64,000 nucleotides of DNA from Oscheius tipulae (Eukaryota; Nematoda; Chromadorea; Rhabditida; Rhabditidae): the NCBI GenBank assembly GCA_037178975.1, contig JASJZH010000006.1:2108001-2172000 (forward strand), read 5' to 3'. Position 1 is the first letter of the stretch. Every line of letters begins with the position of its first letter. The translations under genes were made by a program, and so were the position numbers. The notes under the pieces were generated by a model that searched no databases, was not told the origin of the DNA, and saw nothing but the letters and a program-made list of their open reading frames with translations. Shown one piece after another: positions 47,134 to 58,846 of this stretch.

Positions 47134-49819
47134 GACCAACTGATAAGGAGCTCTTCAGTTTCTCTCATCTTTTATAGGCCTTATGAGAAACACTTTGTAG
47201 ACGTGCAGGAACCAGATTAAAATCTTCAACTTTGCATACGGAACATTTTTTATAGAGCTCCTGGTCGCTTCCATGGTAATCTTCTTGGTAACATAGGCAT
47301 TTGAGATTAAAAGGTTATGTATTCCGCAACGGAAACGTTCGTATAGTGTTGTTACCTTCAATGTGGTCCTTAATTCGAAGTTAGTGGATGTAATAGACAT
47401 GTTTTCAATCAGGTGATCCTCACATATGCGAAGTTCAGTAAAACTATCAAATCAATCCACCATTTGACAATGAGTTTTGGTTCCAGAGAAGCCGCGTGTT
47501 TTGAGATGTATGAGCTGATTAACTTCGTACCTAAGTTTTCTGAAAGTTTCCGATACATTGCCAGACACTATTTTCTACATTTTCTTCCTTCGACTGTCAT
47601 TAACGTGAATGAGATACAGGATCTTCTAAACGATTCCCTTTATTTCATTCACGTTAATAGCAGACGTGTAGGTTTACATCGTTAACGCAAAGGCTACAAC
47701 TGTTCCTGATAAGTCAAAGGTTTGCTTGAACAATGCGAGACTGAGAAGTTTAATGCGCCCCTTATCAGTCTGTCATTTTAGGCTTTACTAAAAACATCGG
47801 CTGAGAAATCACAAAATGAGAAATTCGGTTTTTACGGCCAGATCCCTCCGAATGCTAATGTTTTCAACTGTGAAGTGGGAACTCATACATCTCGGCTGTC
47901 CCAGGACCATTTGTTCAAAATGTCAGGTGAACCACACTACCTCTGACGGGATTTATGATAATGCTGTCTCTAAATACATTTTCGTCAAGGAAAATCGATG
48001 CTGATGTTGGCTTCTCCGTACAGATATTCAAATTTCTGTTCCATGGTTTGCGATATCATGTTCCGATCTATACTAGTTTCTTTTTCACTAGTAAAATCGT
48101 TTTGCGTCTTCCGTGTCAAACGGCTATTTTAGACTAACGGTCATTCGTCATGTTTTCAAAGCTCTCCCACGCTTAGAACTGACAAACCTAAAGTTTTAAA
48201 ACGTTTCTAACGCTGACTGGCTACCTAGTCCCTTGGCAGAAGTAGACGTGCTGGCTTTTGTTTGATGCTGCCGGACCTACGGACAGTTTCCCGCTTCAGT
48301 AATATCGAAAGGGGCCATGCCAAACGTTGTACGAGCATTTCCTTCATCATTCATGATTTGCTAGCTAAACAGTAACAAAAGCAGCTTATACTAATTGTTA
48401 GTCAAAGAACAGGCTATGTCATTTCACTATGAAGAAAGCTTTAGCACAAAAGGTTTAATCTACCGTGATGAATGTAGGAGTGCTGGCGTAGTTTCCTGTT
48501 TCCATATATAACAATTGATCTCCATCTTTTGCCCTCTAAGATTTTCTCTTCACTGGGTGTCAAATTTGAACTTTCATGGCCTATTTTCTGATCAAAAGCA
48601 ACACAAAAGAAGTTGTGTATCGAGGGCGTAAATCAGTTTAGGTGAACATCCAAACACCGCCCTGCTCCTTTGAGGAAACTCGAAAAAGCGTTTCAGTTTA
48701 CCGTGAACGCCAGTTCCGGATAACAAATCAGGCGCGAATAATGTCCGAATCCGCCAAATTTGGTTCACTCCTAGATCTTTCTTGGTAAAAGCTCCTAGGT
48801 CTTTCCTGTTACTTGCTTCTACTTAGACATTTTCTGTTTTGGACCCAGTACCGCCCCCTTTATGGGTTTCGGAGAATTACTCTCTGAGACACCCTTTCTG
48901 TGGTAGGCCTTTCTCGAAGTCTCTCGTGTGAGCTTTTTTCAACGAGATACGTAACGTCTGGTTTAAAGTTAATTAGCCTTTTGTCTTCGCATAATTGACG
49001 GCTCATCTTTGCGCCCATCTTAGACTTTACCCTTGTTCTTTCAACGTAGATCTAATTTCACTATTAGCTCTTCTGGAAGTCTTGTCAATCGTCAATTATG
49101 CCTTGCTGCGAACATAGCTAGATTAGCTCAATCTAAAAAAGAGCAACAGCTATTATGATCAGAATGACATTAGTAACTTTGCAATTGACGATCTAGCTTG
49201 ATAGGAGCTGTTCGACAAACTACAAGTAGAGCAGCTATAAGTTTTTTTTCGGGTTTCTAGGAATTGTACCGTTTGATGAGTAGGTATATAGCTTTTAGTG
49301 CAATTATAACGGAGTTTCAGCTTTGAAATATCATCATCTGTTCAGTCCCCGTACGAAAAGTATAGGTTTCTCTGTTTGAATGACTACTTGAGGATAGTCA
49401 TTGTTCTATCATTTTGTAAACGACCGTGGTTAATCGCTCTTCCCACAAGTCAATGCTCACTCCTTCTAAACTTAATGAAGAACGACTAAGCCCTAGCTGA
49501 GCTTCTGAAACACAAAAGTTCGCGTACTTTCTTTCAGACCTTTATGGAAAAGCAAGGTCTAGGATCTCTGTTTCGAAATGTTTGTTGCCCTCGGCCGGCA
49601 ACTTCTCATTTGGTCCTTTCCAATAACTTAGACAGGAAGTTTTTATGCTTCGCTAAGGGGTGACGGCGTCTTCTAGTAATCTGAGTGTTCTGTCAGCAAG
49701 TTTAGCCACGATCCTTCCTTTATAGATCATCTCCTCCTACATTTCTTTACATCAGATCCCCTCTTTCTGTTGATTAAAGCTCTTCGGTTCTGTTAAAAGA
49801 AGTCGGATTCCAGGCTGGA
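47134..49819. other. 2.7-kb region without a supported gene
   Basis: No spliced gene recognised. It contains a perfect 14-bp inverted repeat near 47599-47658, reported separately. Confidence 0.45.
47599..47658. repeat. Perfect 14-bp inverted repeat with 32-nt loop
   Basis: ATTAACGTGAATGA at 47599-47612 is the exact complement of TCATTCACGTTAAT at 47645-47658. An RNA hairpin of this size is possible on either strand; the stem is shorter than that of a typical microRNA precursor. Confidence 0.6.
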
Positions 49820-50316
49820 ATGAATTTCATGCTCACTATCTTTGTTTGCGGTCTCCTATTTTCTTCATGTATGGCTCAACAAGAGGTAAGAGAGTTTCTC
49901 GAAGAGTAGACATAGACAAACAGAATGTTCAGGATGTAGCTATGAGGTGCGGGTTCCTGTACTACTTGCCCTGTTTAAAGGTCTGGGACTGTATCTATAA
50001 AAACTGTGGCTTATGTCTTTATTTATTTTTCTCGAGAATTCCTTTCCAATTGATTTTTTTTATTTATCAGTTTGGAGCAAGCTGTGGTAGTGCTTTTCCT
50101 TACACATCTTTTTCAGCCACAGTTGGATCGCGAAAACGGCCTCCTTGGGTTTGAAGCTCCTCAAGTGGAGTACCTACAGCGTCTTCGTGATTTCCCCTAC
50201 AGTAAGATATTGTCCTCTATACAATAAATTCTGATCTTTTAGACCCACCCTCCTACGGCGAAAAGAAATCACATTCCAAGTCATTCCGTCCGAGAATACC
50301 TCTCCTTCGATATTAA
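49820..50316 (+). CDS. Small secreted peptide precursor, 74 aa
   Basis: ATG 49820; exons 49820-49885, 50117-50201, 50243-50316; stop TAA 50314-50316. Signal peptide MNFMLTIFVCGLLFSSCMAQ, ending just before QE. The mature part is 50-odd residues: PQLDRENGLLGFEAPQVEYL, QRLRDFPYNPPSYG, then a basic tail EKKSHSKSFRPRIPLLRY. The EKK and SFRPR sites are possible proprotein cleavage points, and the C-terminus IPLLRY lacks the Gly needed for amidation. No cysteines in the mature part. The family is not recognised; a neuropeptide or a small structural secreted protein are both possible. AATAAA 50325-50330 lies only nine bases after the stop. Confidence 0.7.
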
Positions 50317-51528
50317 AATCCCGCAATAAATCTTCCCTGTTGGCATGTAATAGACCGACCCGCATATTCTTATAGCAAAGTGACGTTGTTACCAGTCGGC
50401 TTTGACGAAAGATGATGCGTCGGATCTTGCAGGGGGTAAAGTAACTGAATGGATGATCTGGGAGGAATTTGTAGCAAGGAAGGATATATATTGGAAACAA
50501 CTGAAATATTGCCTCCGCAAGCATGCCTTTTACAATTCAAGACTCAAGTATAGTTAACAGACATCCTAAAATCTTTCAGCAAAAAGGCGTCTTCCCCCTA
50601 TTGGCGCGATAGAAAATATGTCTAGGTCCAGGGACCAAGAATCTAGACAAAGAAAAAGCGTCCTTCGTTAATTTCTCCGAACTGAATATCTTTTTTGCCC
50701 ATAATATATTCACGGTTTTACTTCTCCCAGGTGCGATAGTCCAACAAAACAAGTATCATGGTAATGGGTATGTGATCTGTTCACTACTTAACCATCTGAA
50801 CAGCAGAGTAATCGCTTATAGCGATGCGGAGCATGAAAGTACGTTGACATATCGCTGAAAAAACTGCTGAACAACTGGAAAGGTCTTTATTATTCTCACC
50901 TAAAGTGATTCTCGTATGAAACGGCCAACACGGTGGTTTGTACACGCCTATATGCATCTGTATATACCTGTGTACCTAAAGTGTGCGACTTCAAAATCTT
51001 TCAATATATATGTCCATGTTGAAAGCTTTTCCATAAAGTTGAATTAATGTTCCATTTCCATATCTAAACTCAGACGCTGAAGTACTCGCTTTTGTGAGCA
51101 GCGTTAATCGATTACCGTGAAAATATTCTATCGTATATTCGCCGAATTATCATTAAGCTAATGTATATCATTGTGATTATCTCCAATCTTTGCTTCCATC
51201 TCATTTCTTCATCAAAACGCAATCGTTTGGTGCATGATTGTGCTATAAACCGACAAAATGTTGCCCGGGCATCGTCGCGAGACCTGCTCCGCATAGTGAG
51301 CCGTCGCCATGTCGATATATGTACCGGTTGTATCATAATATTGTGATAAGGTAAGTGTTAACTTCAAATTTTTGGAAACATTTTAAAAGTATACGTGTGT
51401 TATGAGAACAAAGTTACGTGAACATCAGTTTTTGCAAAAAAAAAGTGAGCTTCTTTATTAAAGCGTTTACAGAAAACTCACACGACGGCGTCTTTTTACT
51501 TATTATTTTAAAGATTCAGCTGGTTTAG
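50317..51528. other. Intergenic region
   Basis: 1.2 kb of AT-rich sequence with no supported gene. The 3' part immediately before 51529 (TGGTTTAG ATG) supplies an acceptor for the next gene. Confidence 0.45.
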
Positions 51529-53981
51529 ATGGGTGACAGTCCACCTTACTCAAACTCCTCGACTAGTTCAAGCGGACATGCTTCTCCGAGACACAGGACT
51601 TATCCAGTAATGAATTTAGTGTGAGTTTTCTACATTTGACTTTTGAAATCTATCTTTCAGCAACGGTCGTATCGAAGCGATGGGTTTGCATTTGCTCAGA
51701 GGAAACATGTCTCCAGAAGAGCCCATGACACCGGACAACAACATGTCGCCAGTCCCTCCGGAAACAGCAGATTTTGCTCCGTCAAACGAATCATCGTCGT
51801 CTACGGTTCCTAGTCCTGTTCAGAGGTTGGTGTTAGTTTCCTTAAAGTTTTATTACAGTCGTTCACGACTCATTGAGTCCCTAACATTCTTTTATGTTTC
51901 CTACTAACTTTTTGTAGTATCTCACCTCCAGCTATAGCGCAATCGTCATCAGTTCATCAGTCTACTCAACCGGCTATGGTCCACAGGGTTGATCCTGATG
52001 ATGTATGGACTGGAGGTATTCCACCGCCTATTCTTCTCCCACAAACCTGGATCAGGGAGCCGAAACCGCCGCCTGTGATTGAAGAGTGAGTTTTCCCCTT
52101 TTCTGAATTTTTTAATTCTTCCGACATCAGCCTATTATATATCGTTTCGCAGCCATTGGAAATCTTATCTTTCTAACTCTTTTGGCTAGTTATTCCTAGT
52201 AAACAGCGAAAAAAATGTAAAGTAAAGTCGATATCTGCCAACTATTTCTTGTATTCTGAAAGGAGCAACTACTGAAGAAAAGTATGTAATTTTCAGAAAA
52301 AACTTTGAGAAGAGAGCATTGAACGAGCTCACAGCATTCTTGACACGAGAGACGGAAAAGAACTTTGGACGATACCCATGCTGTATGATGAAACTAGGAG
52401 ATAGGTTCGAAAAGTTTGATATCTCTGGTTCGCTATAAAAAAAACCTTGTTTTAGAATAGAAGAAGTAGCTGAATGGGTAATCAAAGCGGGAAATAGCCA
52501 CAAAGACATGCGATATGTCAGTGGAGTCACAAAGAGAACACACTATCCCAAGTGGAACGATAAGGAAGAAGTCTGGAATCGGTCGATCTTGGAAAGAGAA
52601 TACTATTGCAGATTTGGTGGTAGGTACAACTGGATTCATTTCATTTCAAGCGTTCAGAAAAGATCTTTGGATATGAGCAGGTGCCGAAATGTCCGGCCCG
52701 GTTCAATGTTGCCGTTCGGGAAAAGGATACGCCAGAAGAGCATTTCGTGGTCGTTGAAGTCAGCAATCTACACGAGAACCATCCGGATCCAGGCAAGATT
52801 TTCCATTTTCAGCCTCTTGAGGAATAGATTACGCATATAGAACTGAGATTGAACGAATAGGCTGCTTTATACAACTACTAAGCGTTTCTATCATGATGAA
52901 ACTTTTCCTAAACTTTAAAGATATCACAAATAGAAAAAGCCTATCGATTACAAACAATCTCTTTCAGCTACTGGACGGATCCATGGCTTCGACTACTCAA
53001 AGATCAAAATCGAATTAGGAACTGTGTGTAGCTATAGAGACAACGAAGAGAACTTGGAAGATGCCAGGGCACGATCCAGGAAGCGATTTCATTACGACAA
53101 ATATGTTGATTCCTACGTACCAAGAGAAAAGGTAGTTTATACATCAACTTGTAATTTTATCCTCACTTACAGTTCACCGCAAAGCCTCCTCTTGATCCAA
53201 GGGATCCCAAGGCTTTGTTTCCTCGACACAATCCGTACCACTATTCCAAATTCAATGCCGCTACTGGACAACTTGTCATCCCTGTGGAATGGCTGCCAGT
53301 CGGATGGATGGATAAGAACAGAAGTCTGACCCAGGAGCAGATTGACAACTGGAACGAGAAGCAGCAGGCCCAATTTGACGAAGTCATGAAAACCTGGGAG
53401 CCTTGGGAGAAGAGAATGATGCTCTTCCAGCTTCAACAGCTGATTCGGAACCGAGATGCTTGCGAGTCTCAAGCATTTCCTCAAGGAACTAGACAGCGGC
53501 AGTCCGAGATACTCGAAGTTCAATCCAGACCCATTGAGAAGAAGCGAACTGTTGAGAAGTCACTCGACGGTGGCAATTTCGGACGCGGCTCTAGACCATT
53601 GAATCCTGTAGGAGGACGACGTCGATACAATGGCATTGAAGAATGCCTTCCGGAAGAACAGTCGTGCTCAATGTCCGAAACTGTTATCGGCCCATCGTCT
53701 TACCGTACGATACCGCCAAATTCCCCGGAGCCGATAGGTGACGTCTGTCGACCACATCGTCTCACAGGAATGAAACGTTCATCTGTTCCATTAGTTCCGA
53801 TCCAACAAGCACTGCAACGAATGGCTAAACAGCGCGGAAGTTCAGAGGTTGGTTTACCTATTCATGAAGTTTTTGCTGTCAGAAAATACTGTATCAGCAC
53901 TAATTTATGTCTTTACAGGAAGACGATCTTCCGACCGACTTGTCAGACATCGAGTCTCCGACGGGAACAGCAGAATTCTAA
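51529..53981 (+). CDS. Unrecognised 577-aa protein
   Basis: ATG 51529 directly after an acceptor; stop TAA 53979-53981. Exons: 51529-51620, 51661-51825, 51918-52085, 52297-52404, 52456-52619, 52658-52792, 52968-53131, 53173-53847, 53919-53981; lengths sum to 578 codons. Residues 1-140 are Ser/Pro-rich (SSTSSSSGHASPRH, SPVPPETADF). A conserved-looking core follows: DPDDVWTGGIPPPILLPQTW, FGRYPCCMMKLGDR, MRYVSGVTKRTHYPKW, EREYYCRFGG, then a charged region with YDKYVDSYVPREK and PLDPRDPKALFPRHNPYHY. The tail is Pro/Arg/Ser-rich and acidic at the end. I cannot place it in a family. A probably intracellular protein; no signal peptide or membrane span. The intron after exon 6 starts with GCAAGA, so it is a GC-AG intron. 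Confidence 0.75.
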
Positions 53982-54764
53982 GTGTTAAGTGTAAATAGTT
54001 TTGGTTTGTATACTTATTCAAATTCCTGACGACCATCATTTCCCTCGCAGGTCGTGTTTACCCATAATACAACTTTTTTTCGCATTAGCAAGGGGTCTAT
54101 TATCTTTTTATCCTTACTTTTGGTGTACATTCCTGTTTTTTTAGCCTGTGGTCTTTGTCTCCGGTAATTCCTAGTTTTTCTTAGGCAATATTTTTCCTAC
54201 ATCGATCATCATTCACATGTCTCATGGTATCAACGGTATTTATCTCTAACAACGTTTTGTATCCAAAAAATAAACCAAACAATCTCTTTGCTGGCTATGT
54301 TCAAGTGATGCTATTTATTTGAACTACGGAGAATGGGAAAGGAAAAGTCGTAAGAAAGATACTTCTTGGCTGCACGTGACCTTTTTTGTATAGCAGCGTG
54401 CTTGTGATATACCAGATAACCTGGTTCTATTCGAAACGTTCTTTTCAAAGTCAAACTTTTAAAGAGGAAATCAAACTTTTTGAAGAAATTCCGATTCTTG
54501 AAGCTCTGCTTTCCACGGTTTTTCCACTGATTTATCGAAATTGTATATAGACACCGAACTTTCAAAGAAAAACACACAAACTATCAATATTAAAAGTGAC
54601 CCACCTGATGACACGCTTTTTGACGGTAATCGATAGCTGTAGCAGTATTTTTCTCATCTGAGTCTTCTGTATGTCCTAAATAAAACTTTTTAACTTTGCA
54701 ATGACTCCAAAAATCAGACAACTGATTTTCCGGAAGGTTTGGGATACTTTTCAACGTGATTCAG
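53982..54764. other. Intergenic region
   Basis: Includes AATAAA near 54269 for the gene ending at 53981. No additional gene seen. Confidence 0.5.
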
Positions 54765-55119
54765 ATGGATCGAGTTGCAGTTTATCGAATGTGCGATACA
54801 AACCATTCGGTCAGGAGAGAGTTGTGTGAAATTAGAGGAAAAGACGTTAGTTATTTGGCAGATATTTGCATTGAGCTGAGAAAACTTGCTCACGTAAGTT
54901 TTCCACTTTTTTCCAAGTTGTGCTATTCAGAACTATCCGGAACTAGCTCACATGACTATTTACGATATGCACTCTAAGATTAAAATCATTTGGCAACCGG
55001 CCACCATCCTCGACGTCATGAACAACGACAATGTCTTTTCCATCATGTACGATTACTCAGAAGCTATGGAAAAGTTCATCCTTTGTCTCGTGTATTTGGG
55101 CAAGGAGAAATTGAAATAA
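54765..55119 (+). CDS. Small unrecognised protein, 105 aa
   Basis: ATG 54765 directly after a GATTCAG acceptor; exons 54765-54893 and 54931-55119, stop TAA 55117-55119. Sequence features: MDRVAVYRMCDTNHSVRREL, DVSYLADICIELRKLAH, YPELAHMTIYDMHSKIKIIW, MEKFILCLVYLGKEKLK. No signal peptide and no family recognised. The AATAAA at 55115-55120 overlaps the stop codon. It could also be the 3' part of a longer gene. Confidence 0.55.
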
Positions 55120-57110
55120 ATGTCTGTTAACTGAGAAAACTGGTTTGTTTAACCACTAATACTTTCCTCACCTCGGCGGACCACCCGAACGGAATTGGAC
55201 AGTTCGTTAGACAATACAGAAACAGCGCGAGCGTGTGGTACTAGCCAGAGAAAGATGGCTTGTTCATCGTGGGAAACTGACGGTCTGTTGGGATTGTTAG
55301 ACACCAGCAGTTGCTCTAACCCCACGCTCTTAACAGGTCGTAATTTCGCTTTGAGATAACCAGCAGGCTTGTGTGATGCAGTCTGAGACAGCTGCATTAC
55401 TTCATGTCCGGTGTTTTCTCTGTCTGAACCATCGATCATCACCGCGCGTTTATGGTTAGCTCCAAGTCGTTTTGTTAACTCGTTCGAGAAATCTTGATTC
55501 ATCCCCCTCAACTCTCAACAGAGTCATAGTACTTGTTGATCAACATATCTGTAAGATCTAAGCACTCTTTGATCCGCGCTGGCTGTTCCCATGTTCTAAT
55601 AGACGGCTTCTTTATTGCAACAGCATTGTTTTGGGTCCGCGACCTAGTCTCTCCGAATAATAATTGTCACAGACTGGCGCTCCCTCTATGTTTTCAAGCG
55701 AAAGAGAACATGTGATCGTCTGTAGATCGTGCCTCACTTTTCTGGGGATTAAATGGGTTTTCCTTCCCTTTCGGCTCATGGCCAGCTATCAATTTCAGCT
55801 CCTCGAAGGTCGAACTATTCTATGTGAAATTGAAAAATTGGAATTCTATGTGAAATTGAAACATTGAAAGAGTTGTAAGATGACTAGGCCACCCACGATG
55901 GCTACTGTACGTCAATAATATAGGCGTGTCGGTCTCTTTTTTCCCCGTAGCTGCCCCACTCTCGGCAGGTGCGTGGGAATGGGCGTGGCTAGCTGACGCC
56001 ACACACCCACCAAAGGGGACGGCTCTAATGTATGTTGCGTTGAAACTCACTTGTTATGACACGCATCTTGTAAAGTTCGGAGAAACAAACCAATAACTTC
56101 TCGAAAAATAGATAGGAACGAGCCGCCTCGTATTTTGAAGTACCAAAATTTTGCTAAACTGAGATAAAATACACCTCTACTGGTTGTGTCGTTTGCGACT
56201 TGTGATATTCAGGCTTTCCAGATATATTCAATATCTGCTATCTTACTAATCAAGTACTGCTTTTCCTCACCCTTTTGCTAGGTTGCGCCTTTACCATTGT
56301 TTATAGCGCGTAAGTCGATTACATCGTCCCATTGACAACTTCAGTTGCTGCTGCTACTTCTGTTTTGTGAAACATGCGAACGTGGCACGAAGTAAATGTT
56401 CCCATCTTGGCTCACCTGCATGTACAACTTTGGTTTTCTAGGTCACACCTGTCCGTCTTCGATCACGCAACTTGCTTAAAACAAAGCACAGCTCCGGGGT
56501 GTATACTCGAAAACGGTTTGATCGATTTTTCAGCGATTCTGTTCATCCGGGACGGCCCCTTTTCGGACACGCACACACGCAACACTCTCATCCTCGACCG
56601 GCTGTAGGCTTTTCTAGTCTGCGCAAGGATACAGATCTACCGAAAATATGAATGGTGGAATGTACCCCGTTGCGCAGACGAGAGTCAAGCTTGCTGTACT
56701 ACAATACTCGTATCTTGTTAGCTGAATGTTCGTGAAGGTCTGCACCCGAGAATCTTCGGTCGTAGTCTCGCAGTAGTTGCTTTCCTCAATAGCCTGACAA
56801 AAACCTCGTCTGTTCAGTTAATGCTTATATTTTTCAAGAATAACAAAGTCACAGAGTTCATAAAACCCTGTGGAAAAGTCGTGGCTATATTCCCATTCAA
56901 TCGGGTGACGATGACGACGAAGTCCGGGAGATACAGTTTCACTTGTGAGTCAAATTTTCTATCTATGCAGCCCCCGTTTCCAGACTCCCCGAGCAAATTC
57001 AGTCCTCCAAACTTGACTCGAGTTTATTATGGGAATGTACTGTACATACACAAGGAGTATCCATTTTACCTTCTGCGCAACAAGTTCAGCAACAACGACT
57101 ATAACCTCTA
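55120..57110. other. 2-kb region without a supported gene
   Basis: The clearest open frame (56821-57126) has Tyr/Phe/Asn-rich composition and runs into the mariner terminus at 57111, which supplies its last five codons and stop. Without splice support it is not called as a gene. Confidence 0.4.
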
Positions 57111-57730
57111 TTGGGTTGGCAACTAAAGTCTTTTCGCTTCTTCAAATGCAAAAATTTATTGACTTCCAAACAACTCTTTTATTCGTTGTAATCACCATTA
57201 TGTTGTACCACATCTGTCCATTACACGGGTAGCTTACGGATGTCGCGCTCGTAGAACACCTTGGGTTTTGACGCAAAGAAGTTTGTTAAGCAGGTTTTGA
57301 GTGCGCCGTCGGAATCGAACTGTTGTCCTCCAGTCTCGTTGTTGAGAGTCCGGAACAGATAATAGTCGGAAGGGGCAAGGTCCGGGCTATAAGGAGGATG
57401 GGGTAAAATTTCCCAATCCAGGTCGTGGATCTTGGAGCGAGTGAGTTTTGCAACTGCAAGTTTGCAAGTGTCCATTAGCAAGATAATCTTCGACTTTAGC
57501 GGCCGTTTCTGACGAAGTGCAATGGCAACCTTTTCAAGTTTCTGGTTGTATATGGCGGTCGTAAGGGTAGTTCCAACATCCAGCAGTTCCCAGTGCTTCC
57601 CAAAAAAATTCTATATTTTGTGGCTAGAAGTTTTGTTCATCTTGTAGCAATAAAGATATTTCCTGATCTTCTTGGAGTTTGACGAAACCACAAAGATTGT
57701 TCTGCTGTCACAACCTGCTTGACCGTGTGC
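57111..57730 (-). mobile_element. Degenerate mariner transposon (3' part)
   Basis: The terminus TTGGGTTGGCAACTAAAG begins at 57111 right after a TA dinucleotide; it is a typical mariner inverted-repeat end. On the minus strand the transposase C-terminus is readable (open 57481-57221): ILLMDTCKLAV, then LPHPPYSPDLAPSDYYLF, DIRKLPV. In mariner proteins the catalytic aspartates lie in HDN and in SPDLAPSDY; here the histidine and asparagine around the first are lost but both aspartates remain. After LPV comes a stop, then WTDVVQHNGDYNE, normally part of the protein. Further upstream (to about 57.7 kb) related sequence is in broken frames. No opposite terminus was found, so the element is truncated and inactive. 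Confidence 0.85.
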
Positions 57731-58750
57731 CACAGGTGTGTCAGTACTTCACAAATACTTATTTTGCTTGTAGAGACACGAGACACCGCATGCGGCCCTC
57801 GCTAGAGAGATAATAACAAGGACCGATCTGTCCTTCGCAGTGATAAAATGAGCTTTTTCATGTTCTCAAAACTATCGACTATTCTTTGGGACGATAGTCA
57901 TGTTCGCTAGTCAAGGTCACACTTTTCACTAGTCTTCTTGGAAAGTAGAAGATATTTGTTTCTATCCGAGACGTGTCAATATAGCTGACCTATGGCAGAC
58001 TGATAAGCGACGCGACGTGATTACAACTGTCTTTGCCTTGAAAATGTTTTTTACACATGATATTCAGTCAAACATACAAAATAGAAACCACTTCAAAAAG
58101 TAGCTCTATGGTGCTCTCATTTTTTGTAGTTAGACTTTGTACCTATTTTCATTGGTTGGTCTGAGTGTCAAGCTCTTAGGAGGCCATTCACAGCAGTTAC
58201 CACACAGTTTTCAACATGCTTTCTTCTACCCGTCTTACAAGCATTGTAAGAGATACTGTTTAGGAAAGAAAATGCCGAGCGCTATCGTTAATCGTCGTAT
58301 CCACAAAGAAGAGAAGGCAAGCTTTTTTTTACTTTGTTTACCATGATGTTTAGGTTGATTTTATGGAATCTTTTGTCTACGATCTTCTTTGTTTGTTGAT
58401 TAGCTTGATTTCTGAGTTCGGTTTGTGGACACACAGTGGATTGTTTGTCTTCATCACACTCAATTTTGGATTACCTTTTCTGGTTCACATGGCTACAAAC
58501 AGGACGAAATGAACAAGATGGCCACGGAATGAAATGAAGCTTGAAAATGAAGTGAAGCTTGTAATTTGCGAATTGTCGCTCTCAATTCACAATAGACTAT
58601 CTTTTTGTAAAAGCCGCCTGCCCTACAAACACGAATGATGTTGCGCATTTATACAAGACACATACTTAGTGTTTATGTGACTTTGACTTTCTGTATTGCT
58701 ATGCTTTTTACCGTCTGTTGCTTTCCTACCTACTTTAAATTGTCCGCGCG
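57731..58750. other. Intergenic sequence
   Basis: About 1 kb of AT-rich sequence with no supported gene between the mariner relic and the tRNA-like sequence. Confidence 0.4.
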
Positions 58751-58756
58751 TCTCTG

Positions 58757-58846
58757 TGTGTTAGTCTAAGGCCATCTGTGCGTAGTTGATTTTAGACATT
58801 CAGGGGTGGACGCGAGGGACCGCGGGTTCGGATCCCGCTCGGGACC
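58757..58846 (+). pseudogene. tRNA-like relic (Leu/Ser type)
   Basis: The 3' half is tRNA-like: T-stem GCGGG (58822-58826), loop TTCGGAT, complementary CCCGC (58834-58838), then TCGGGACC as a possible acceptor strand and a CTTTTT tract soon after. Upstream, TAGTCTAAGGCC resembles the A box/D-arm of leucine tRNAs and a long GC-rich variable arm would fit the Leu/Ser class. No matching 5' acceptor strand and no clean anticodon stem is seen, so it is probably a pseudogene or a tRNA-derived repeat. Confidence 0.4.
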
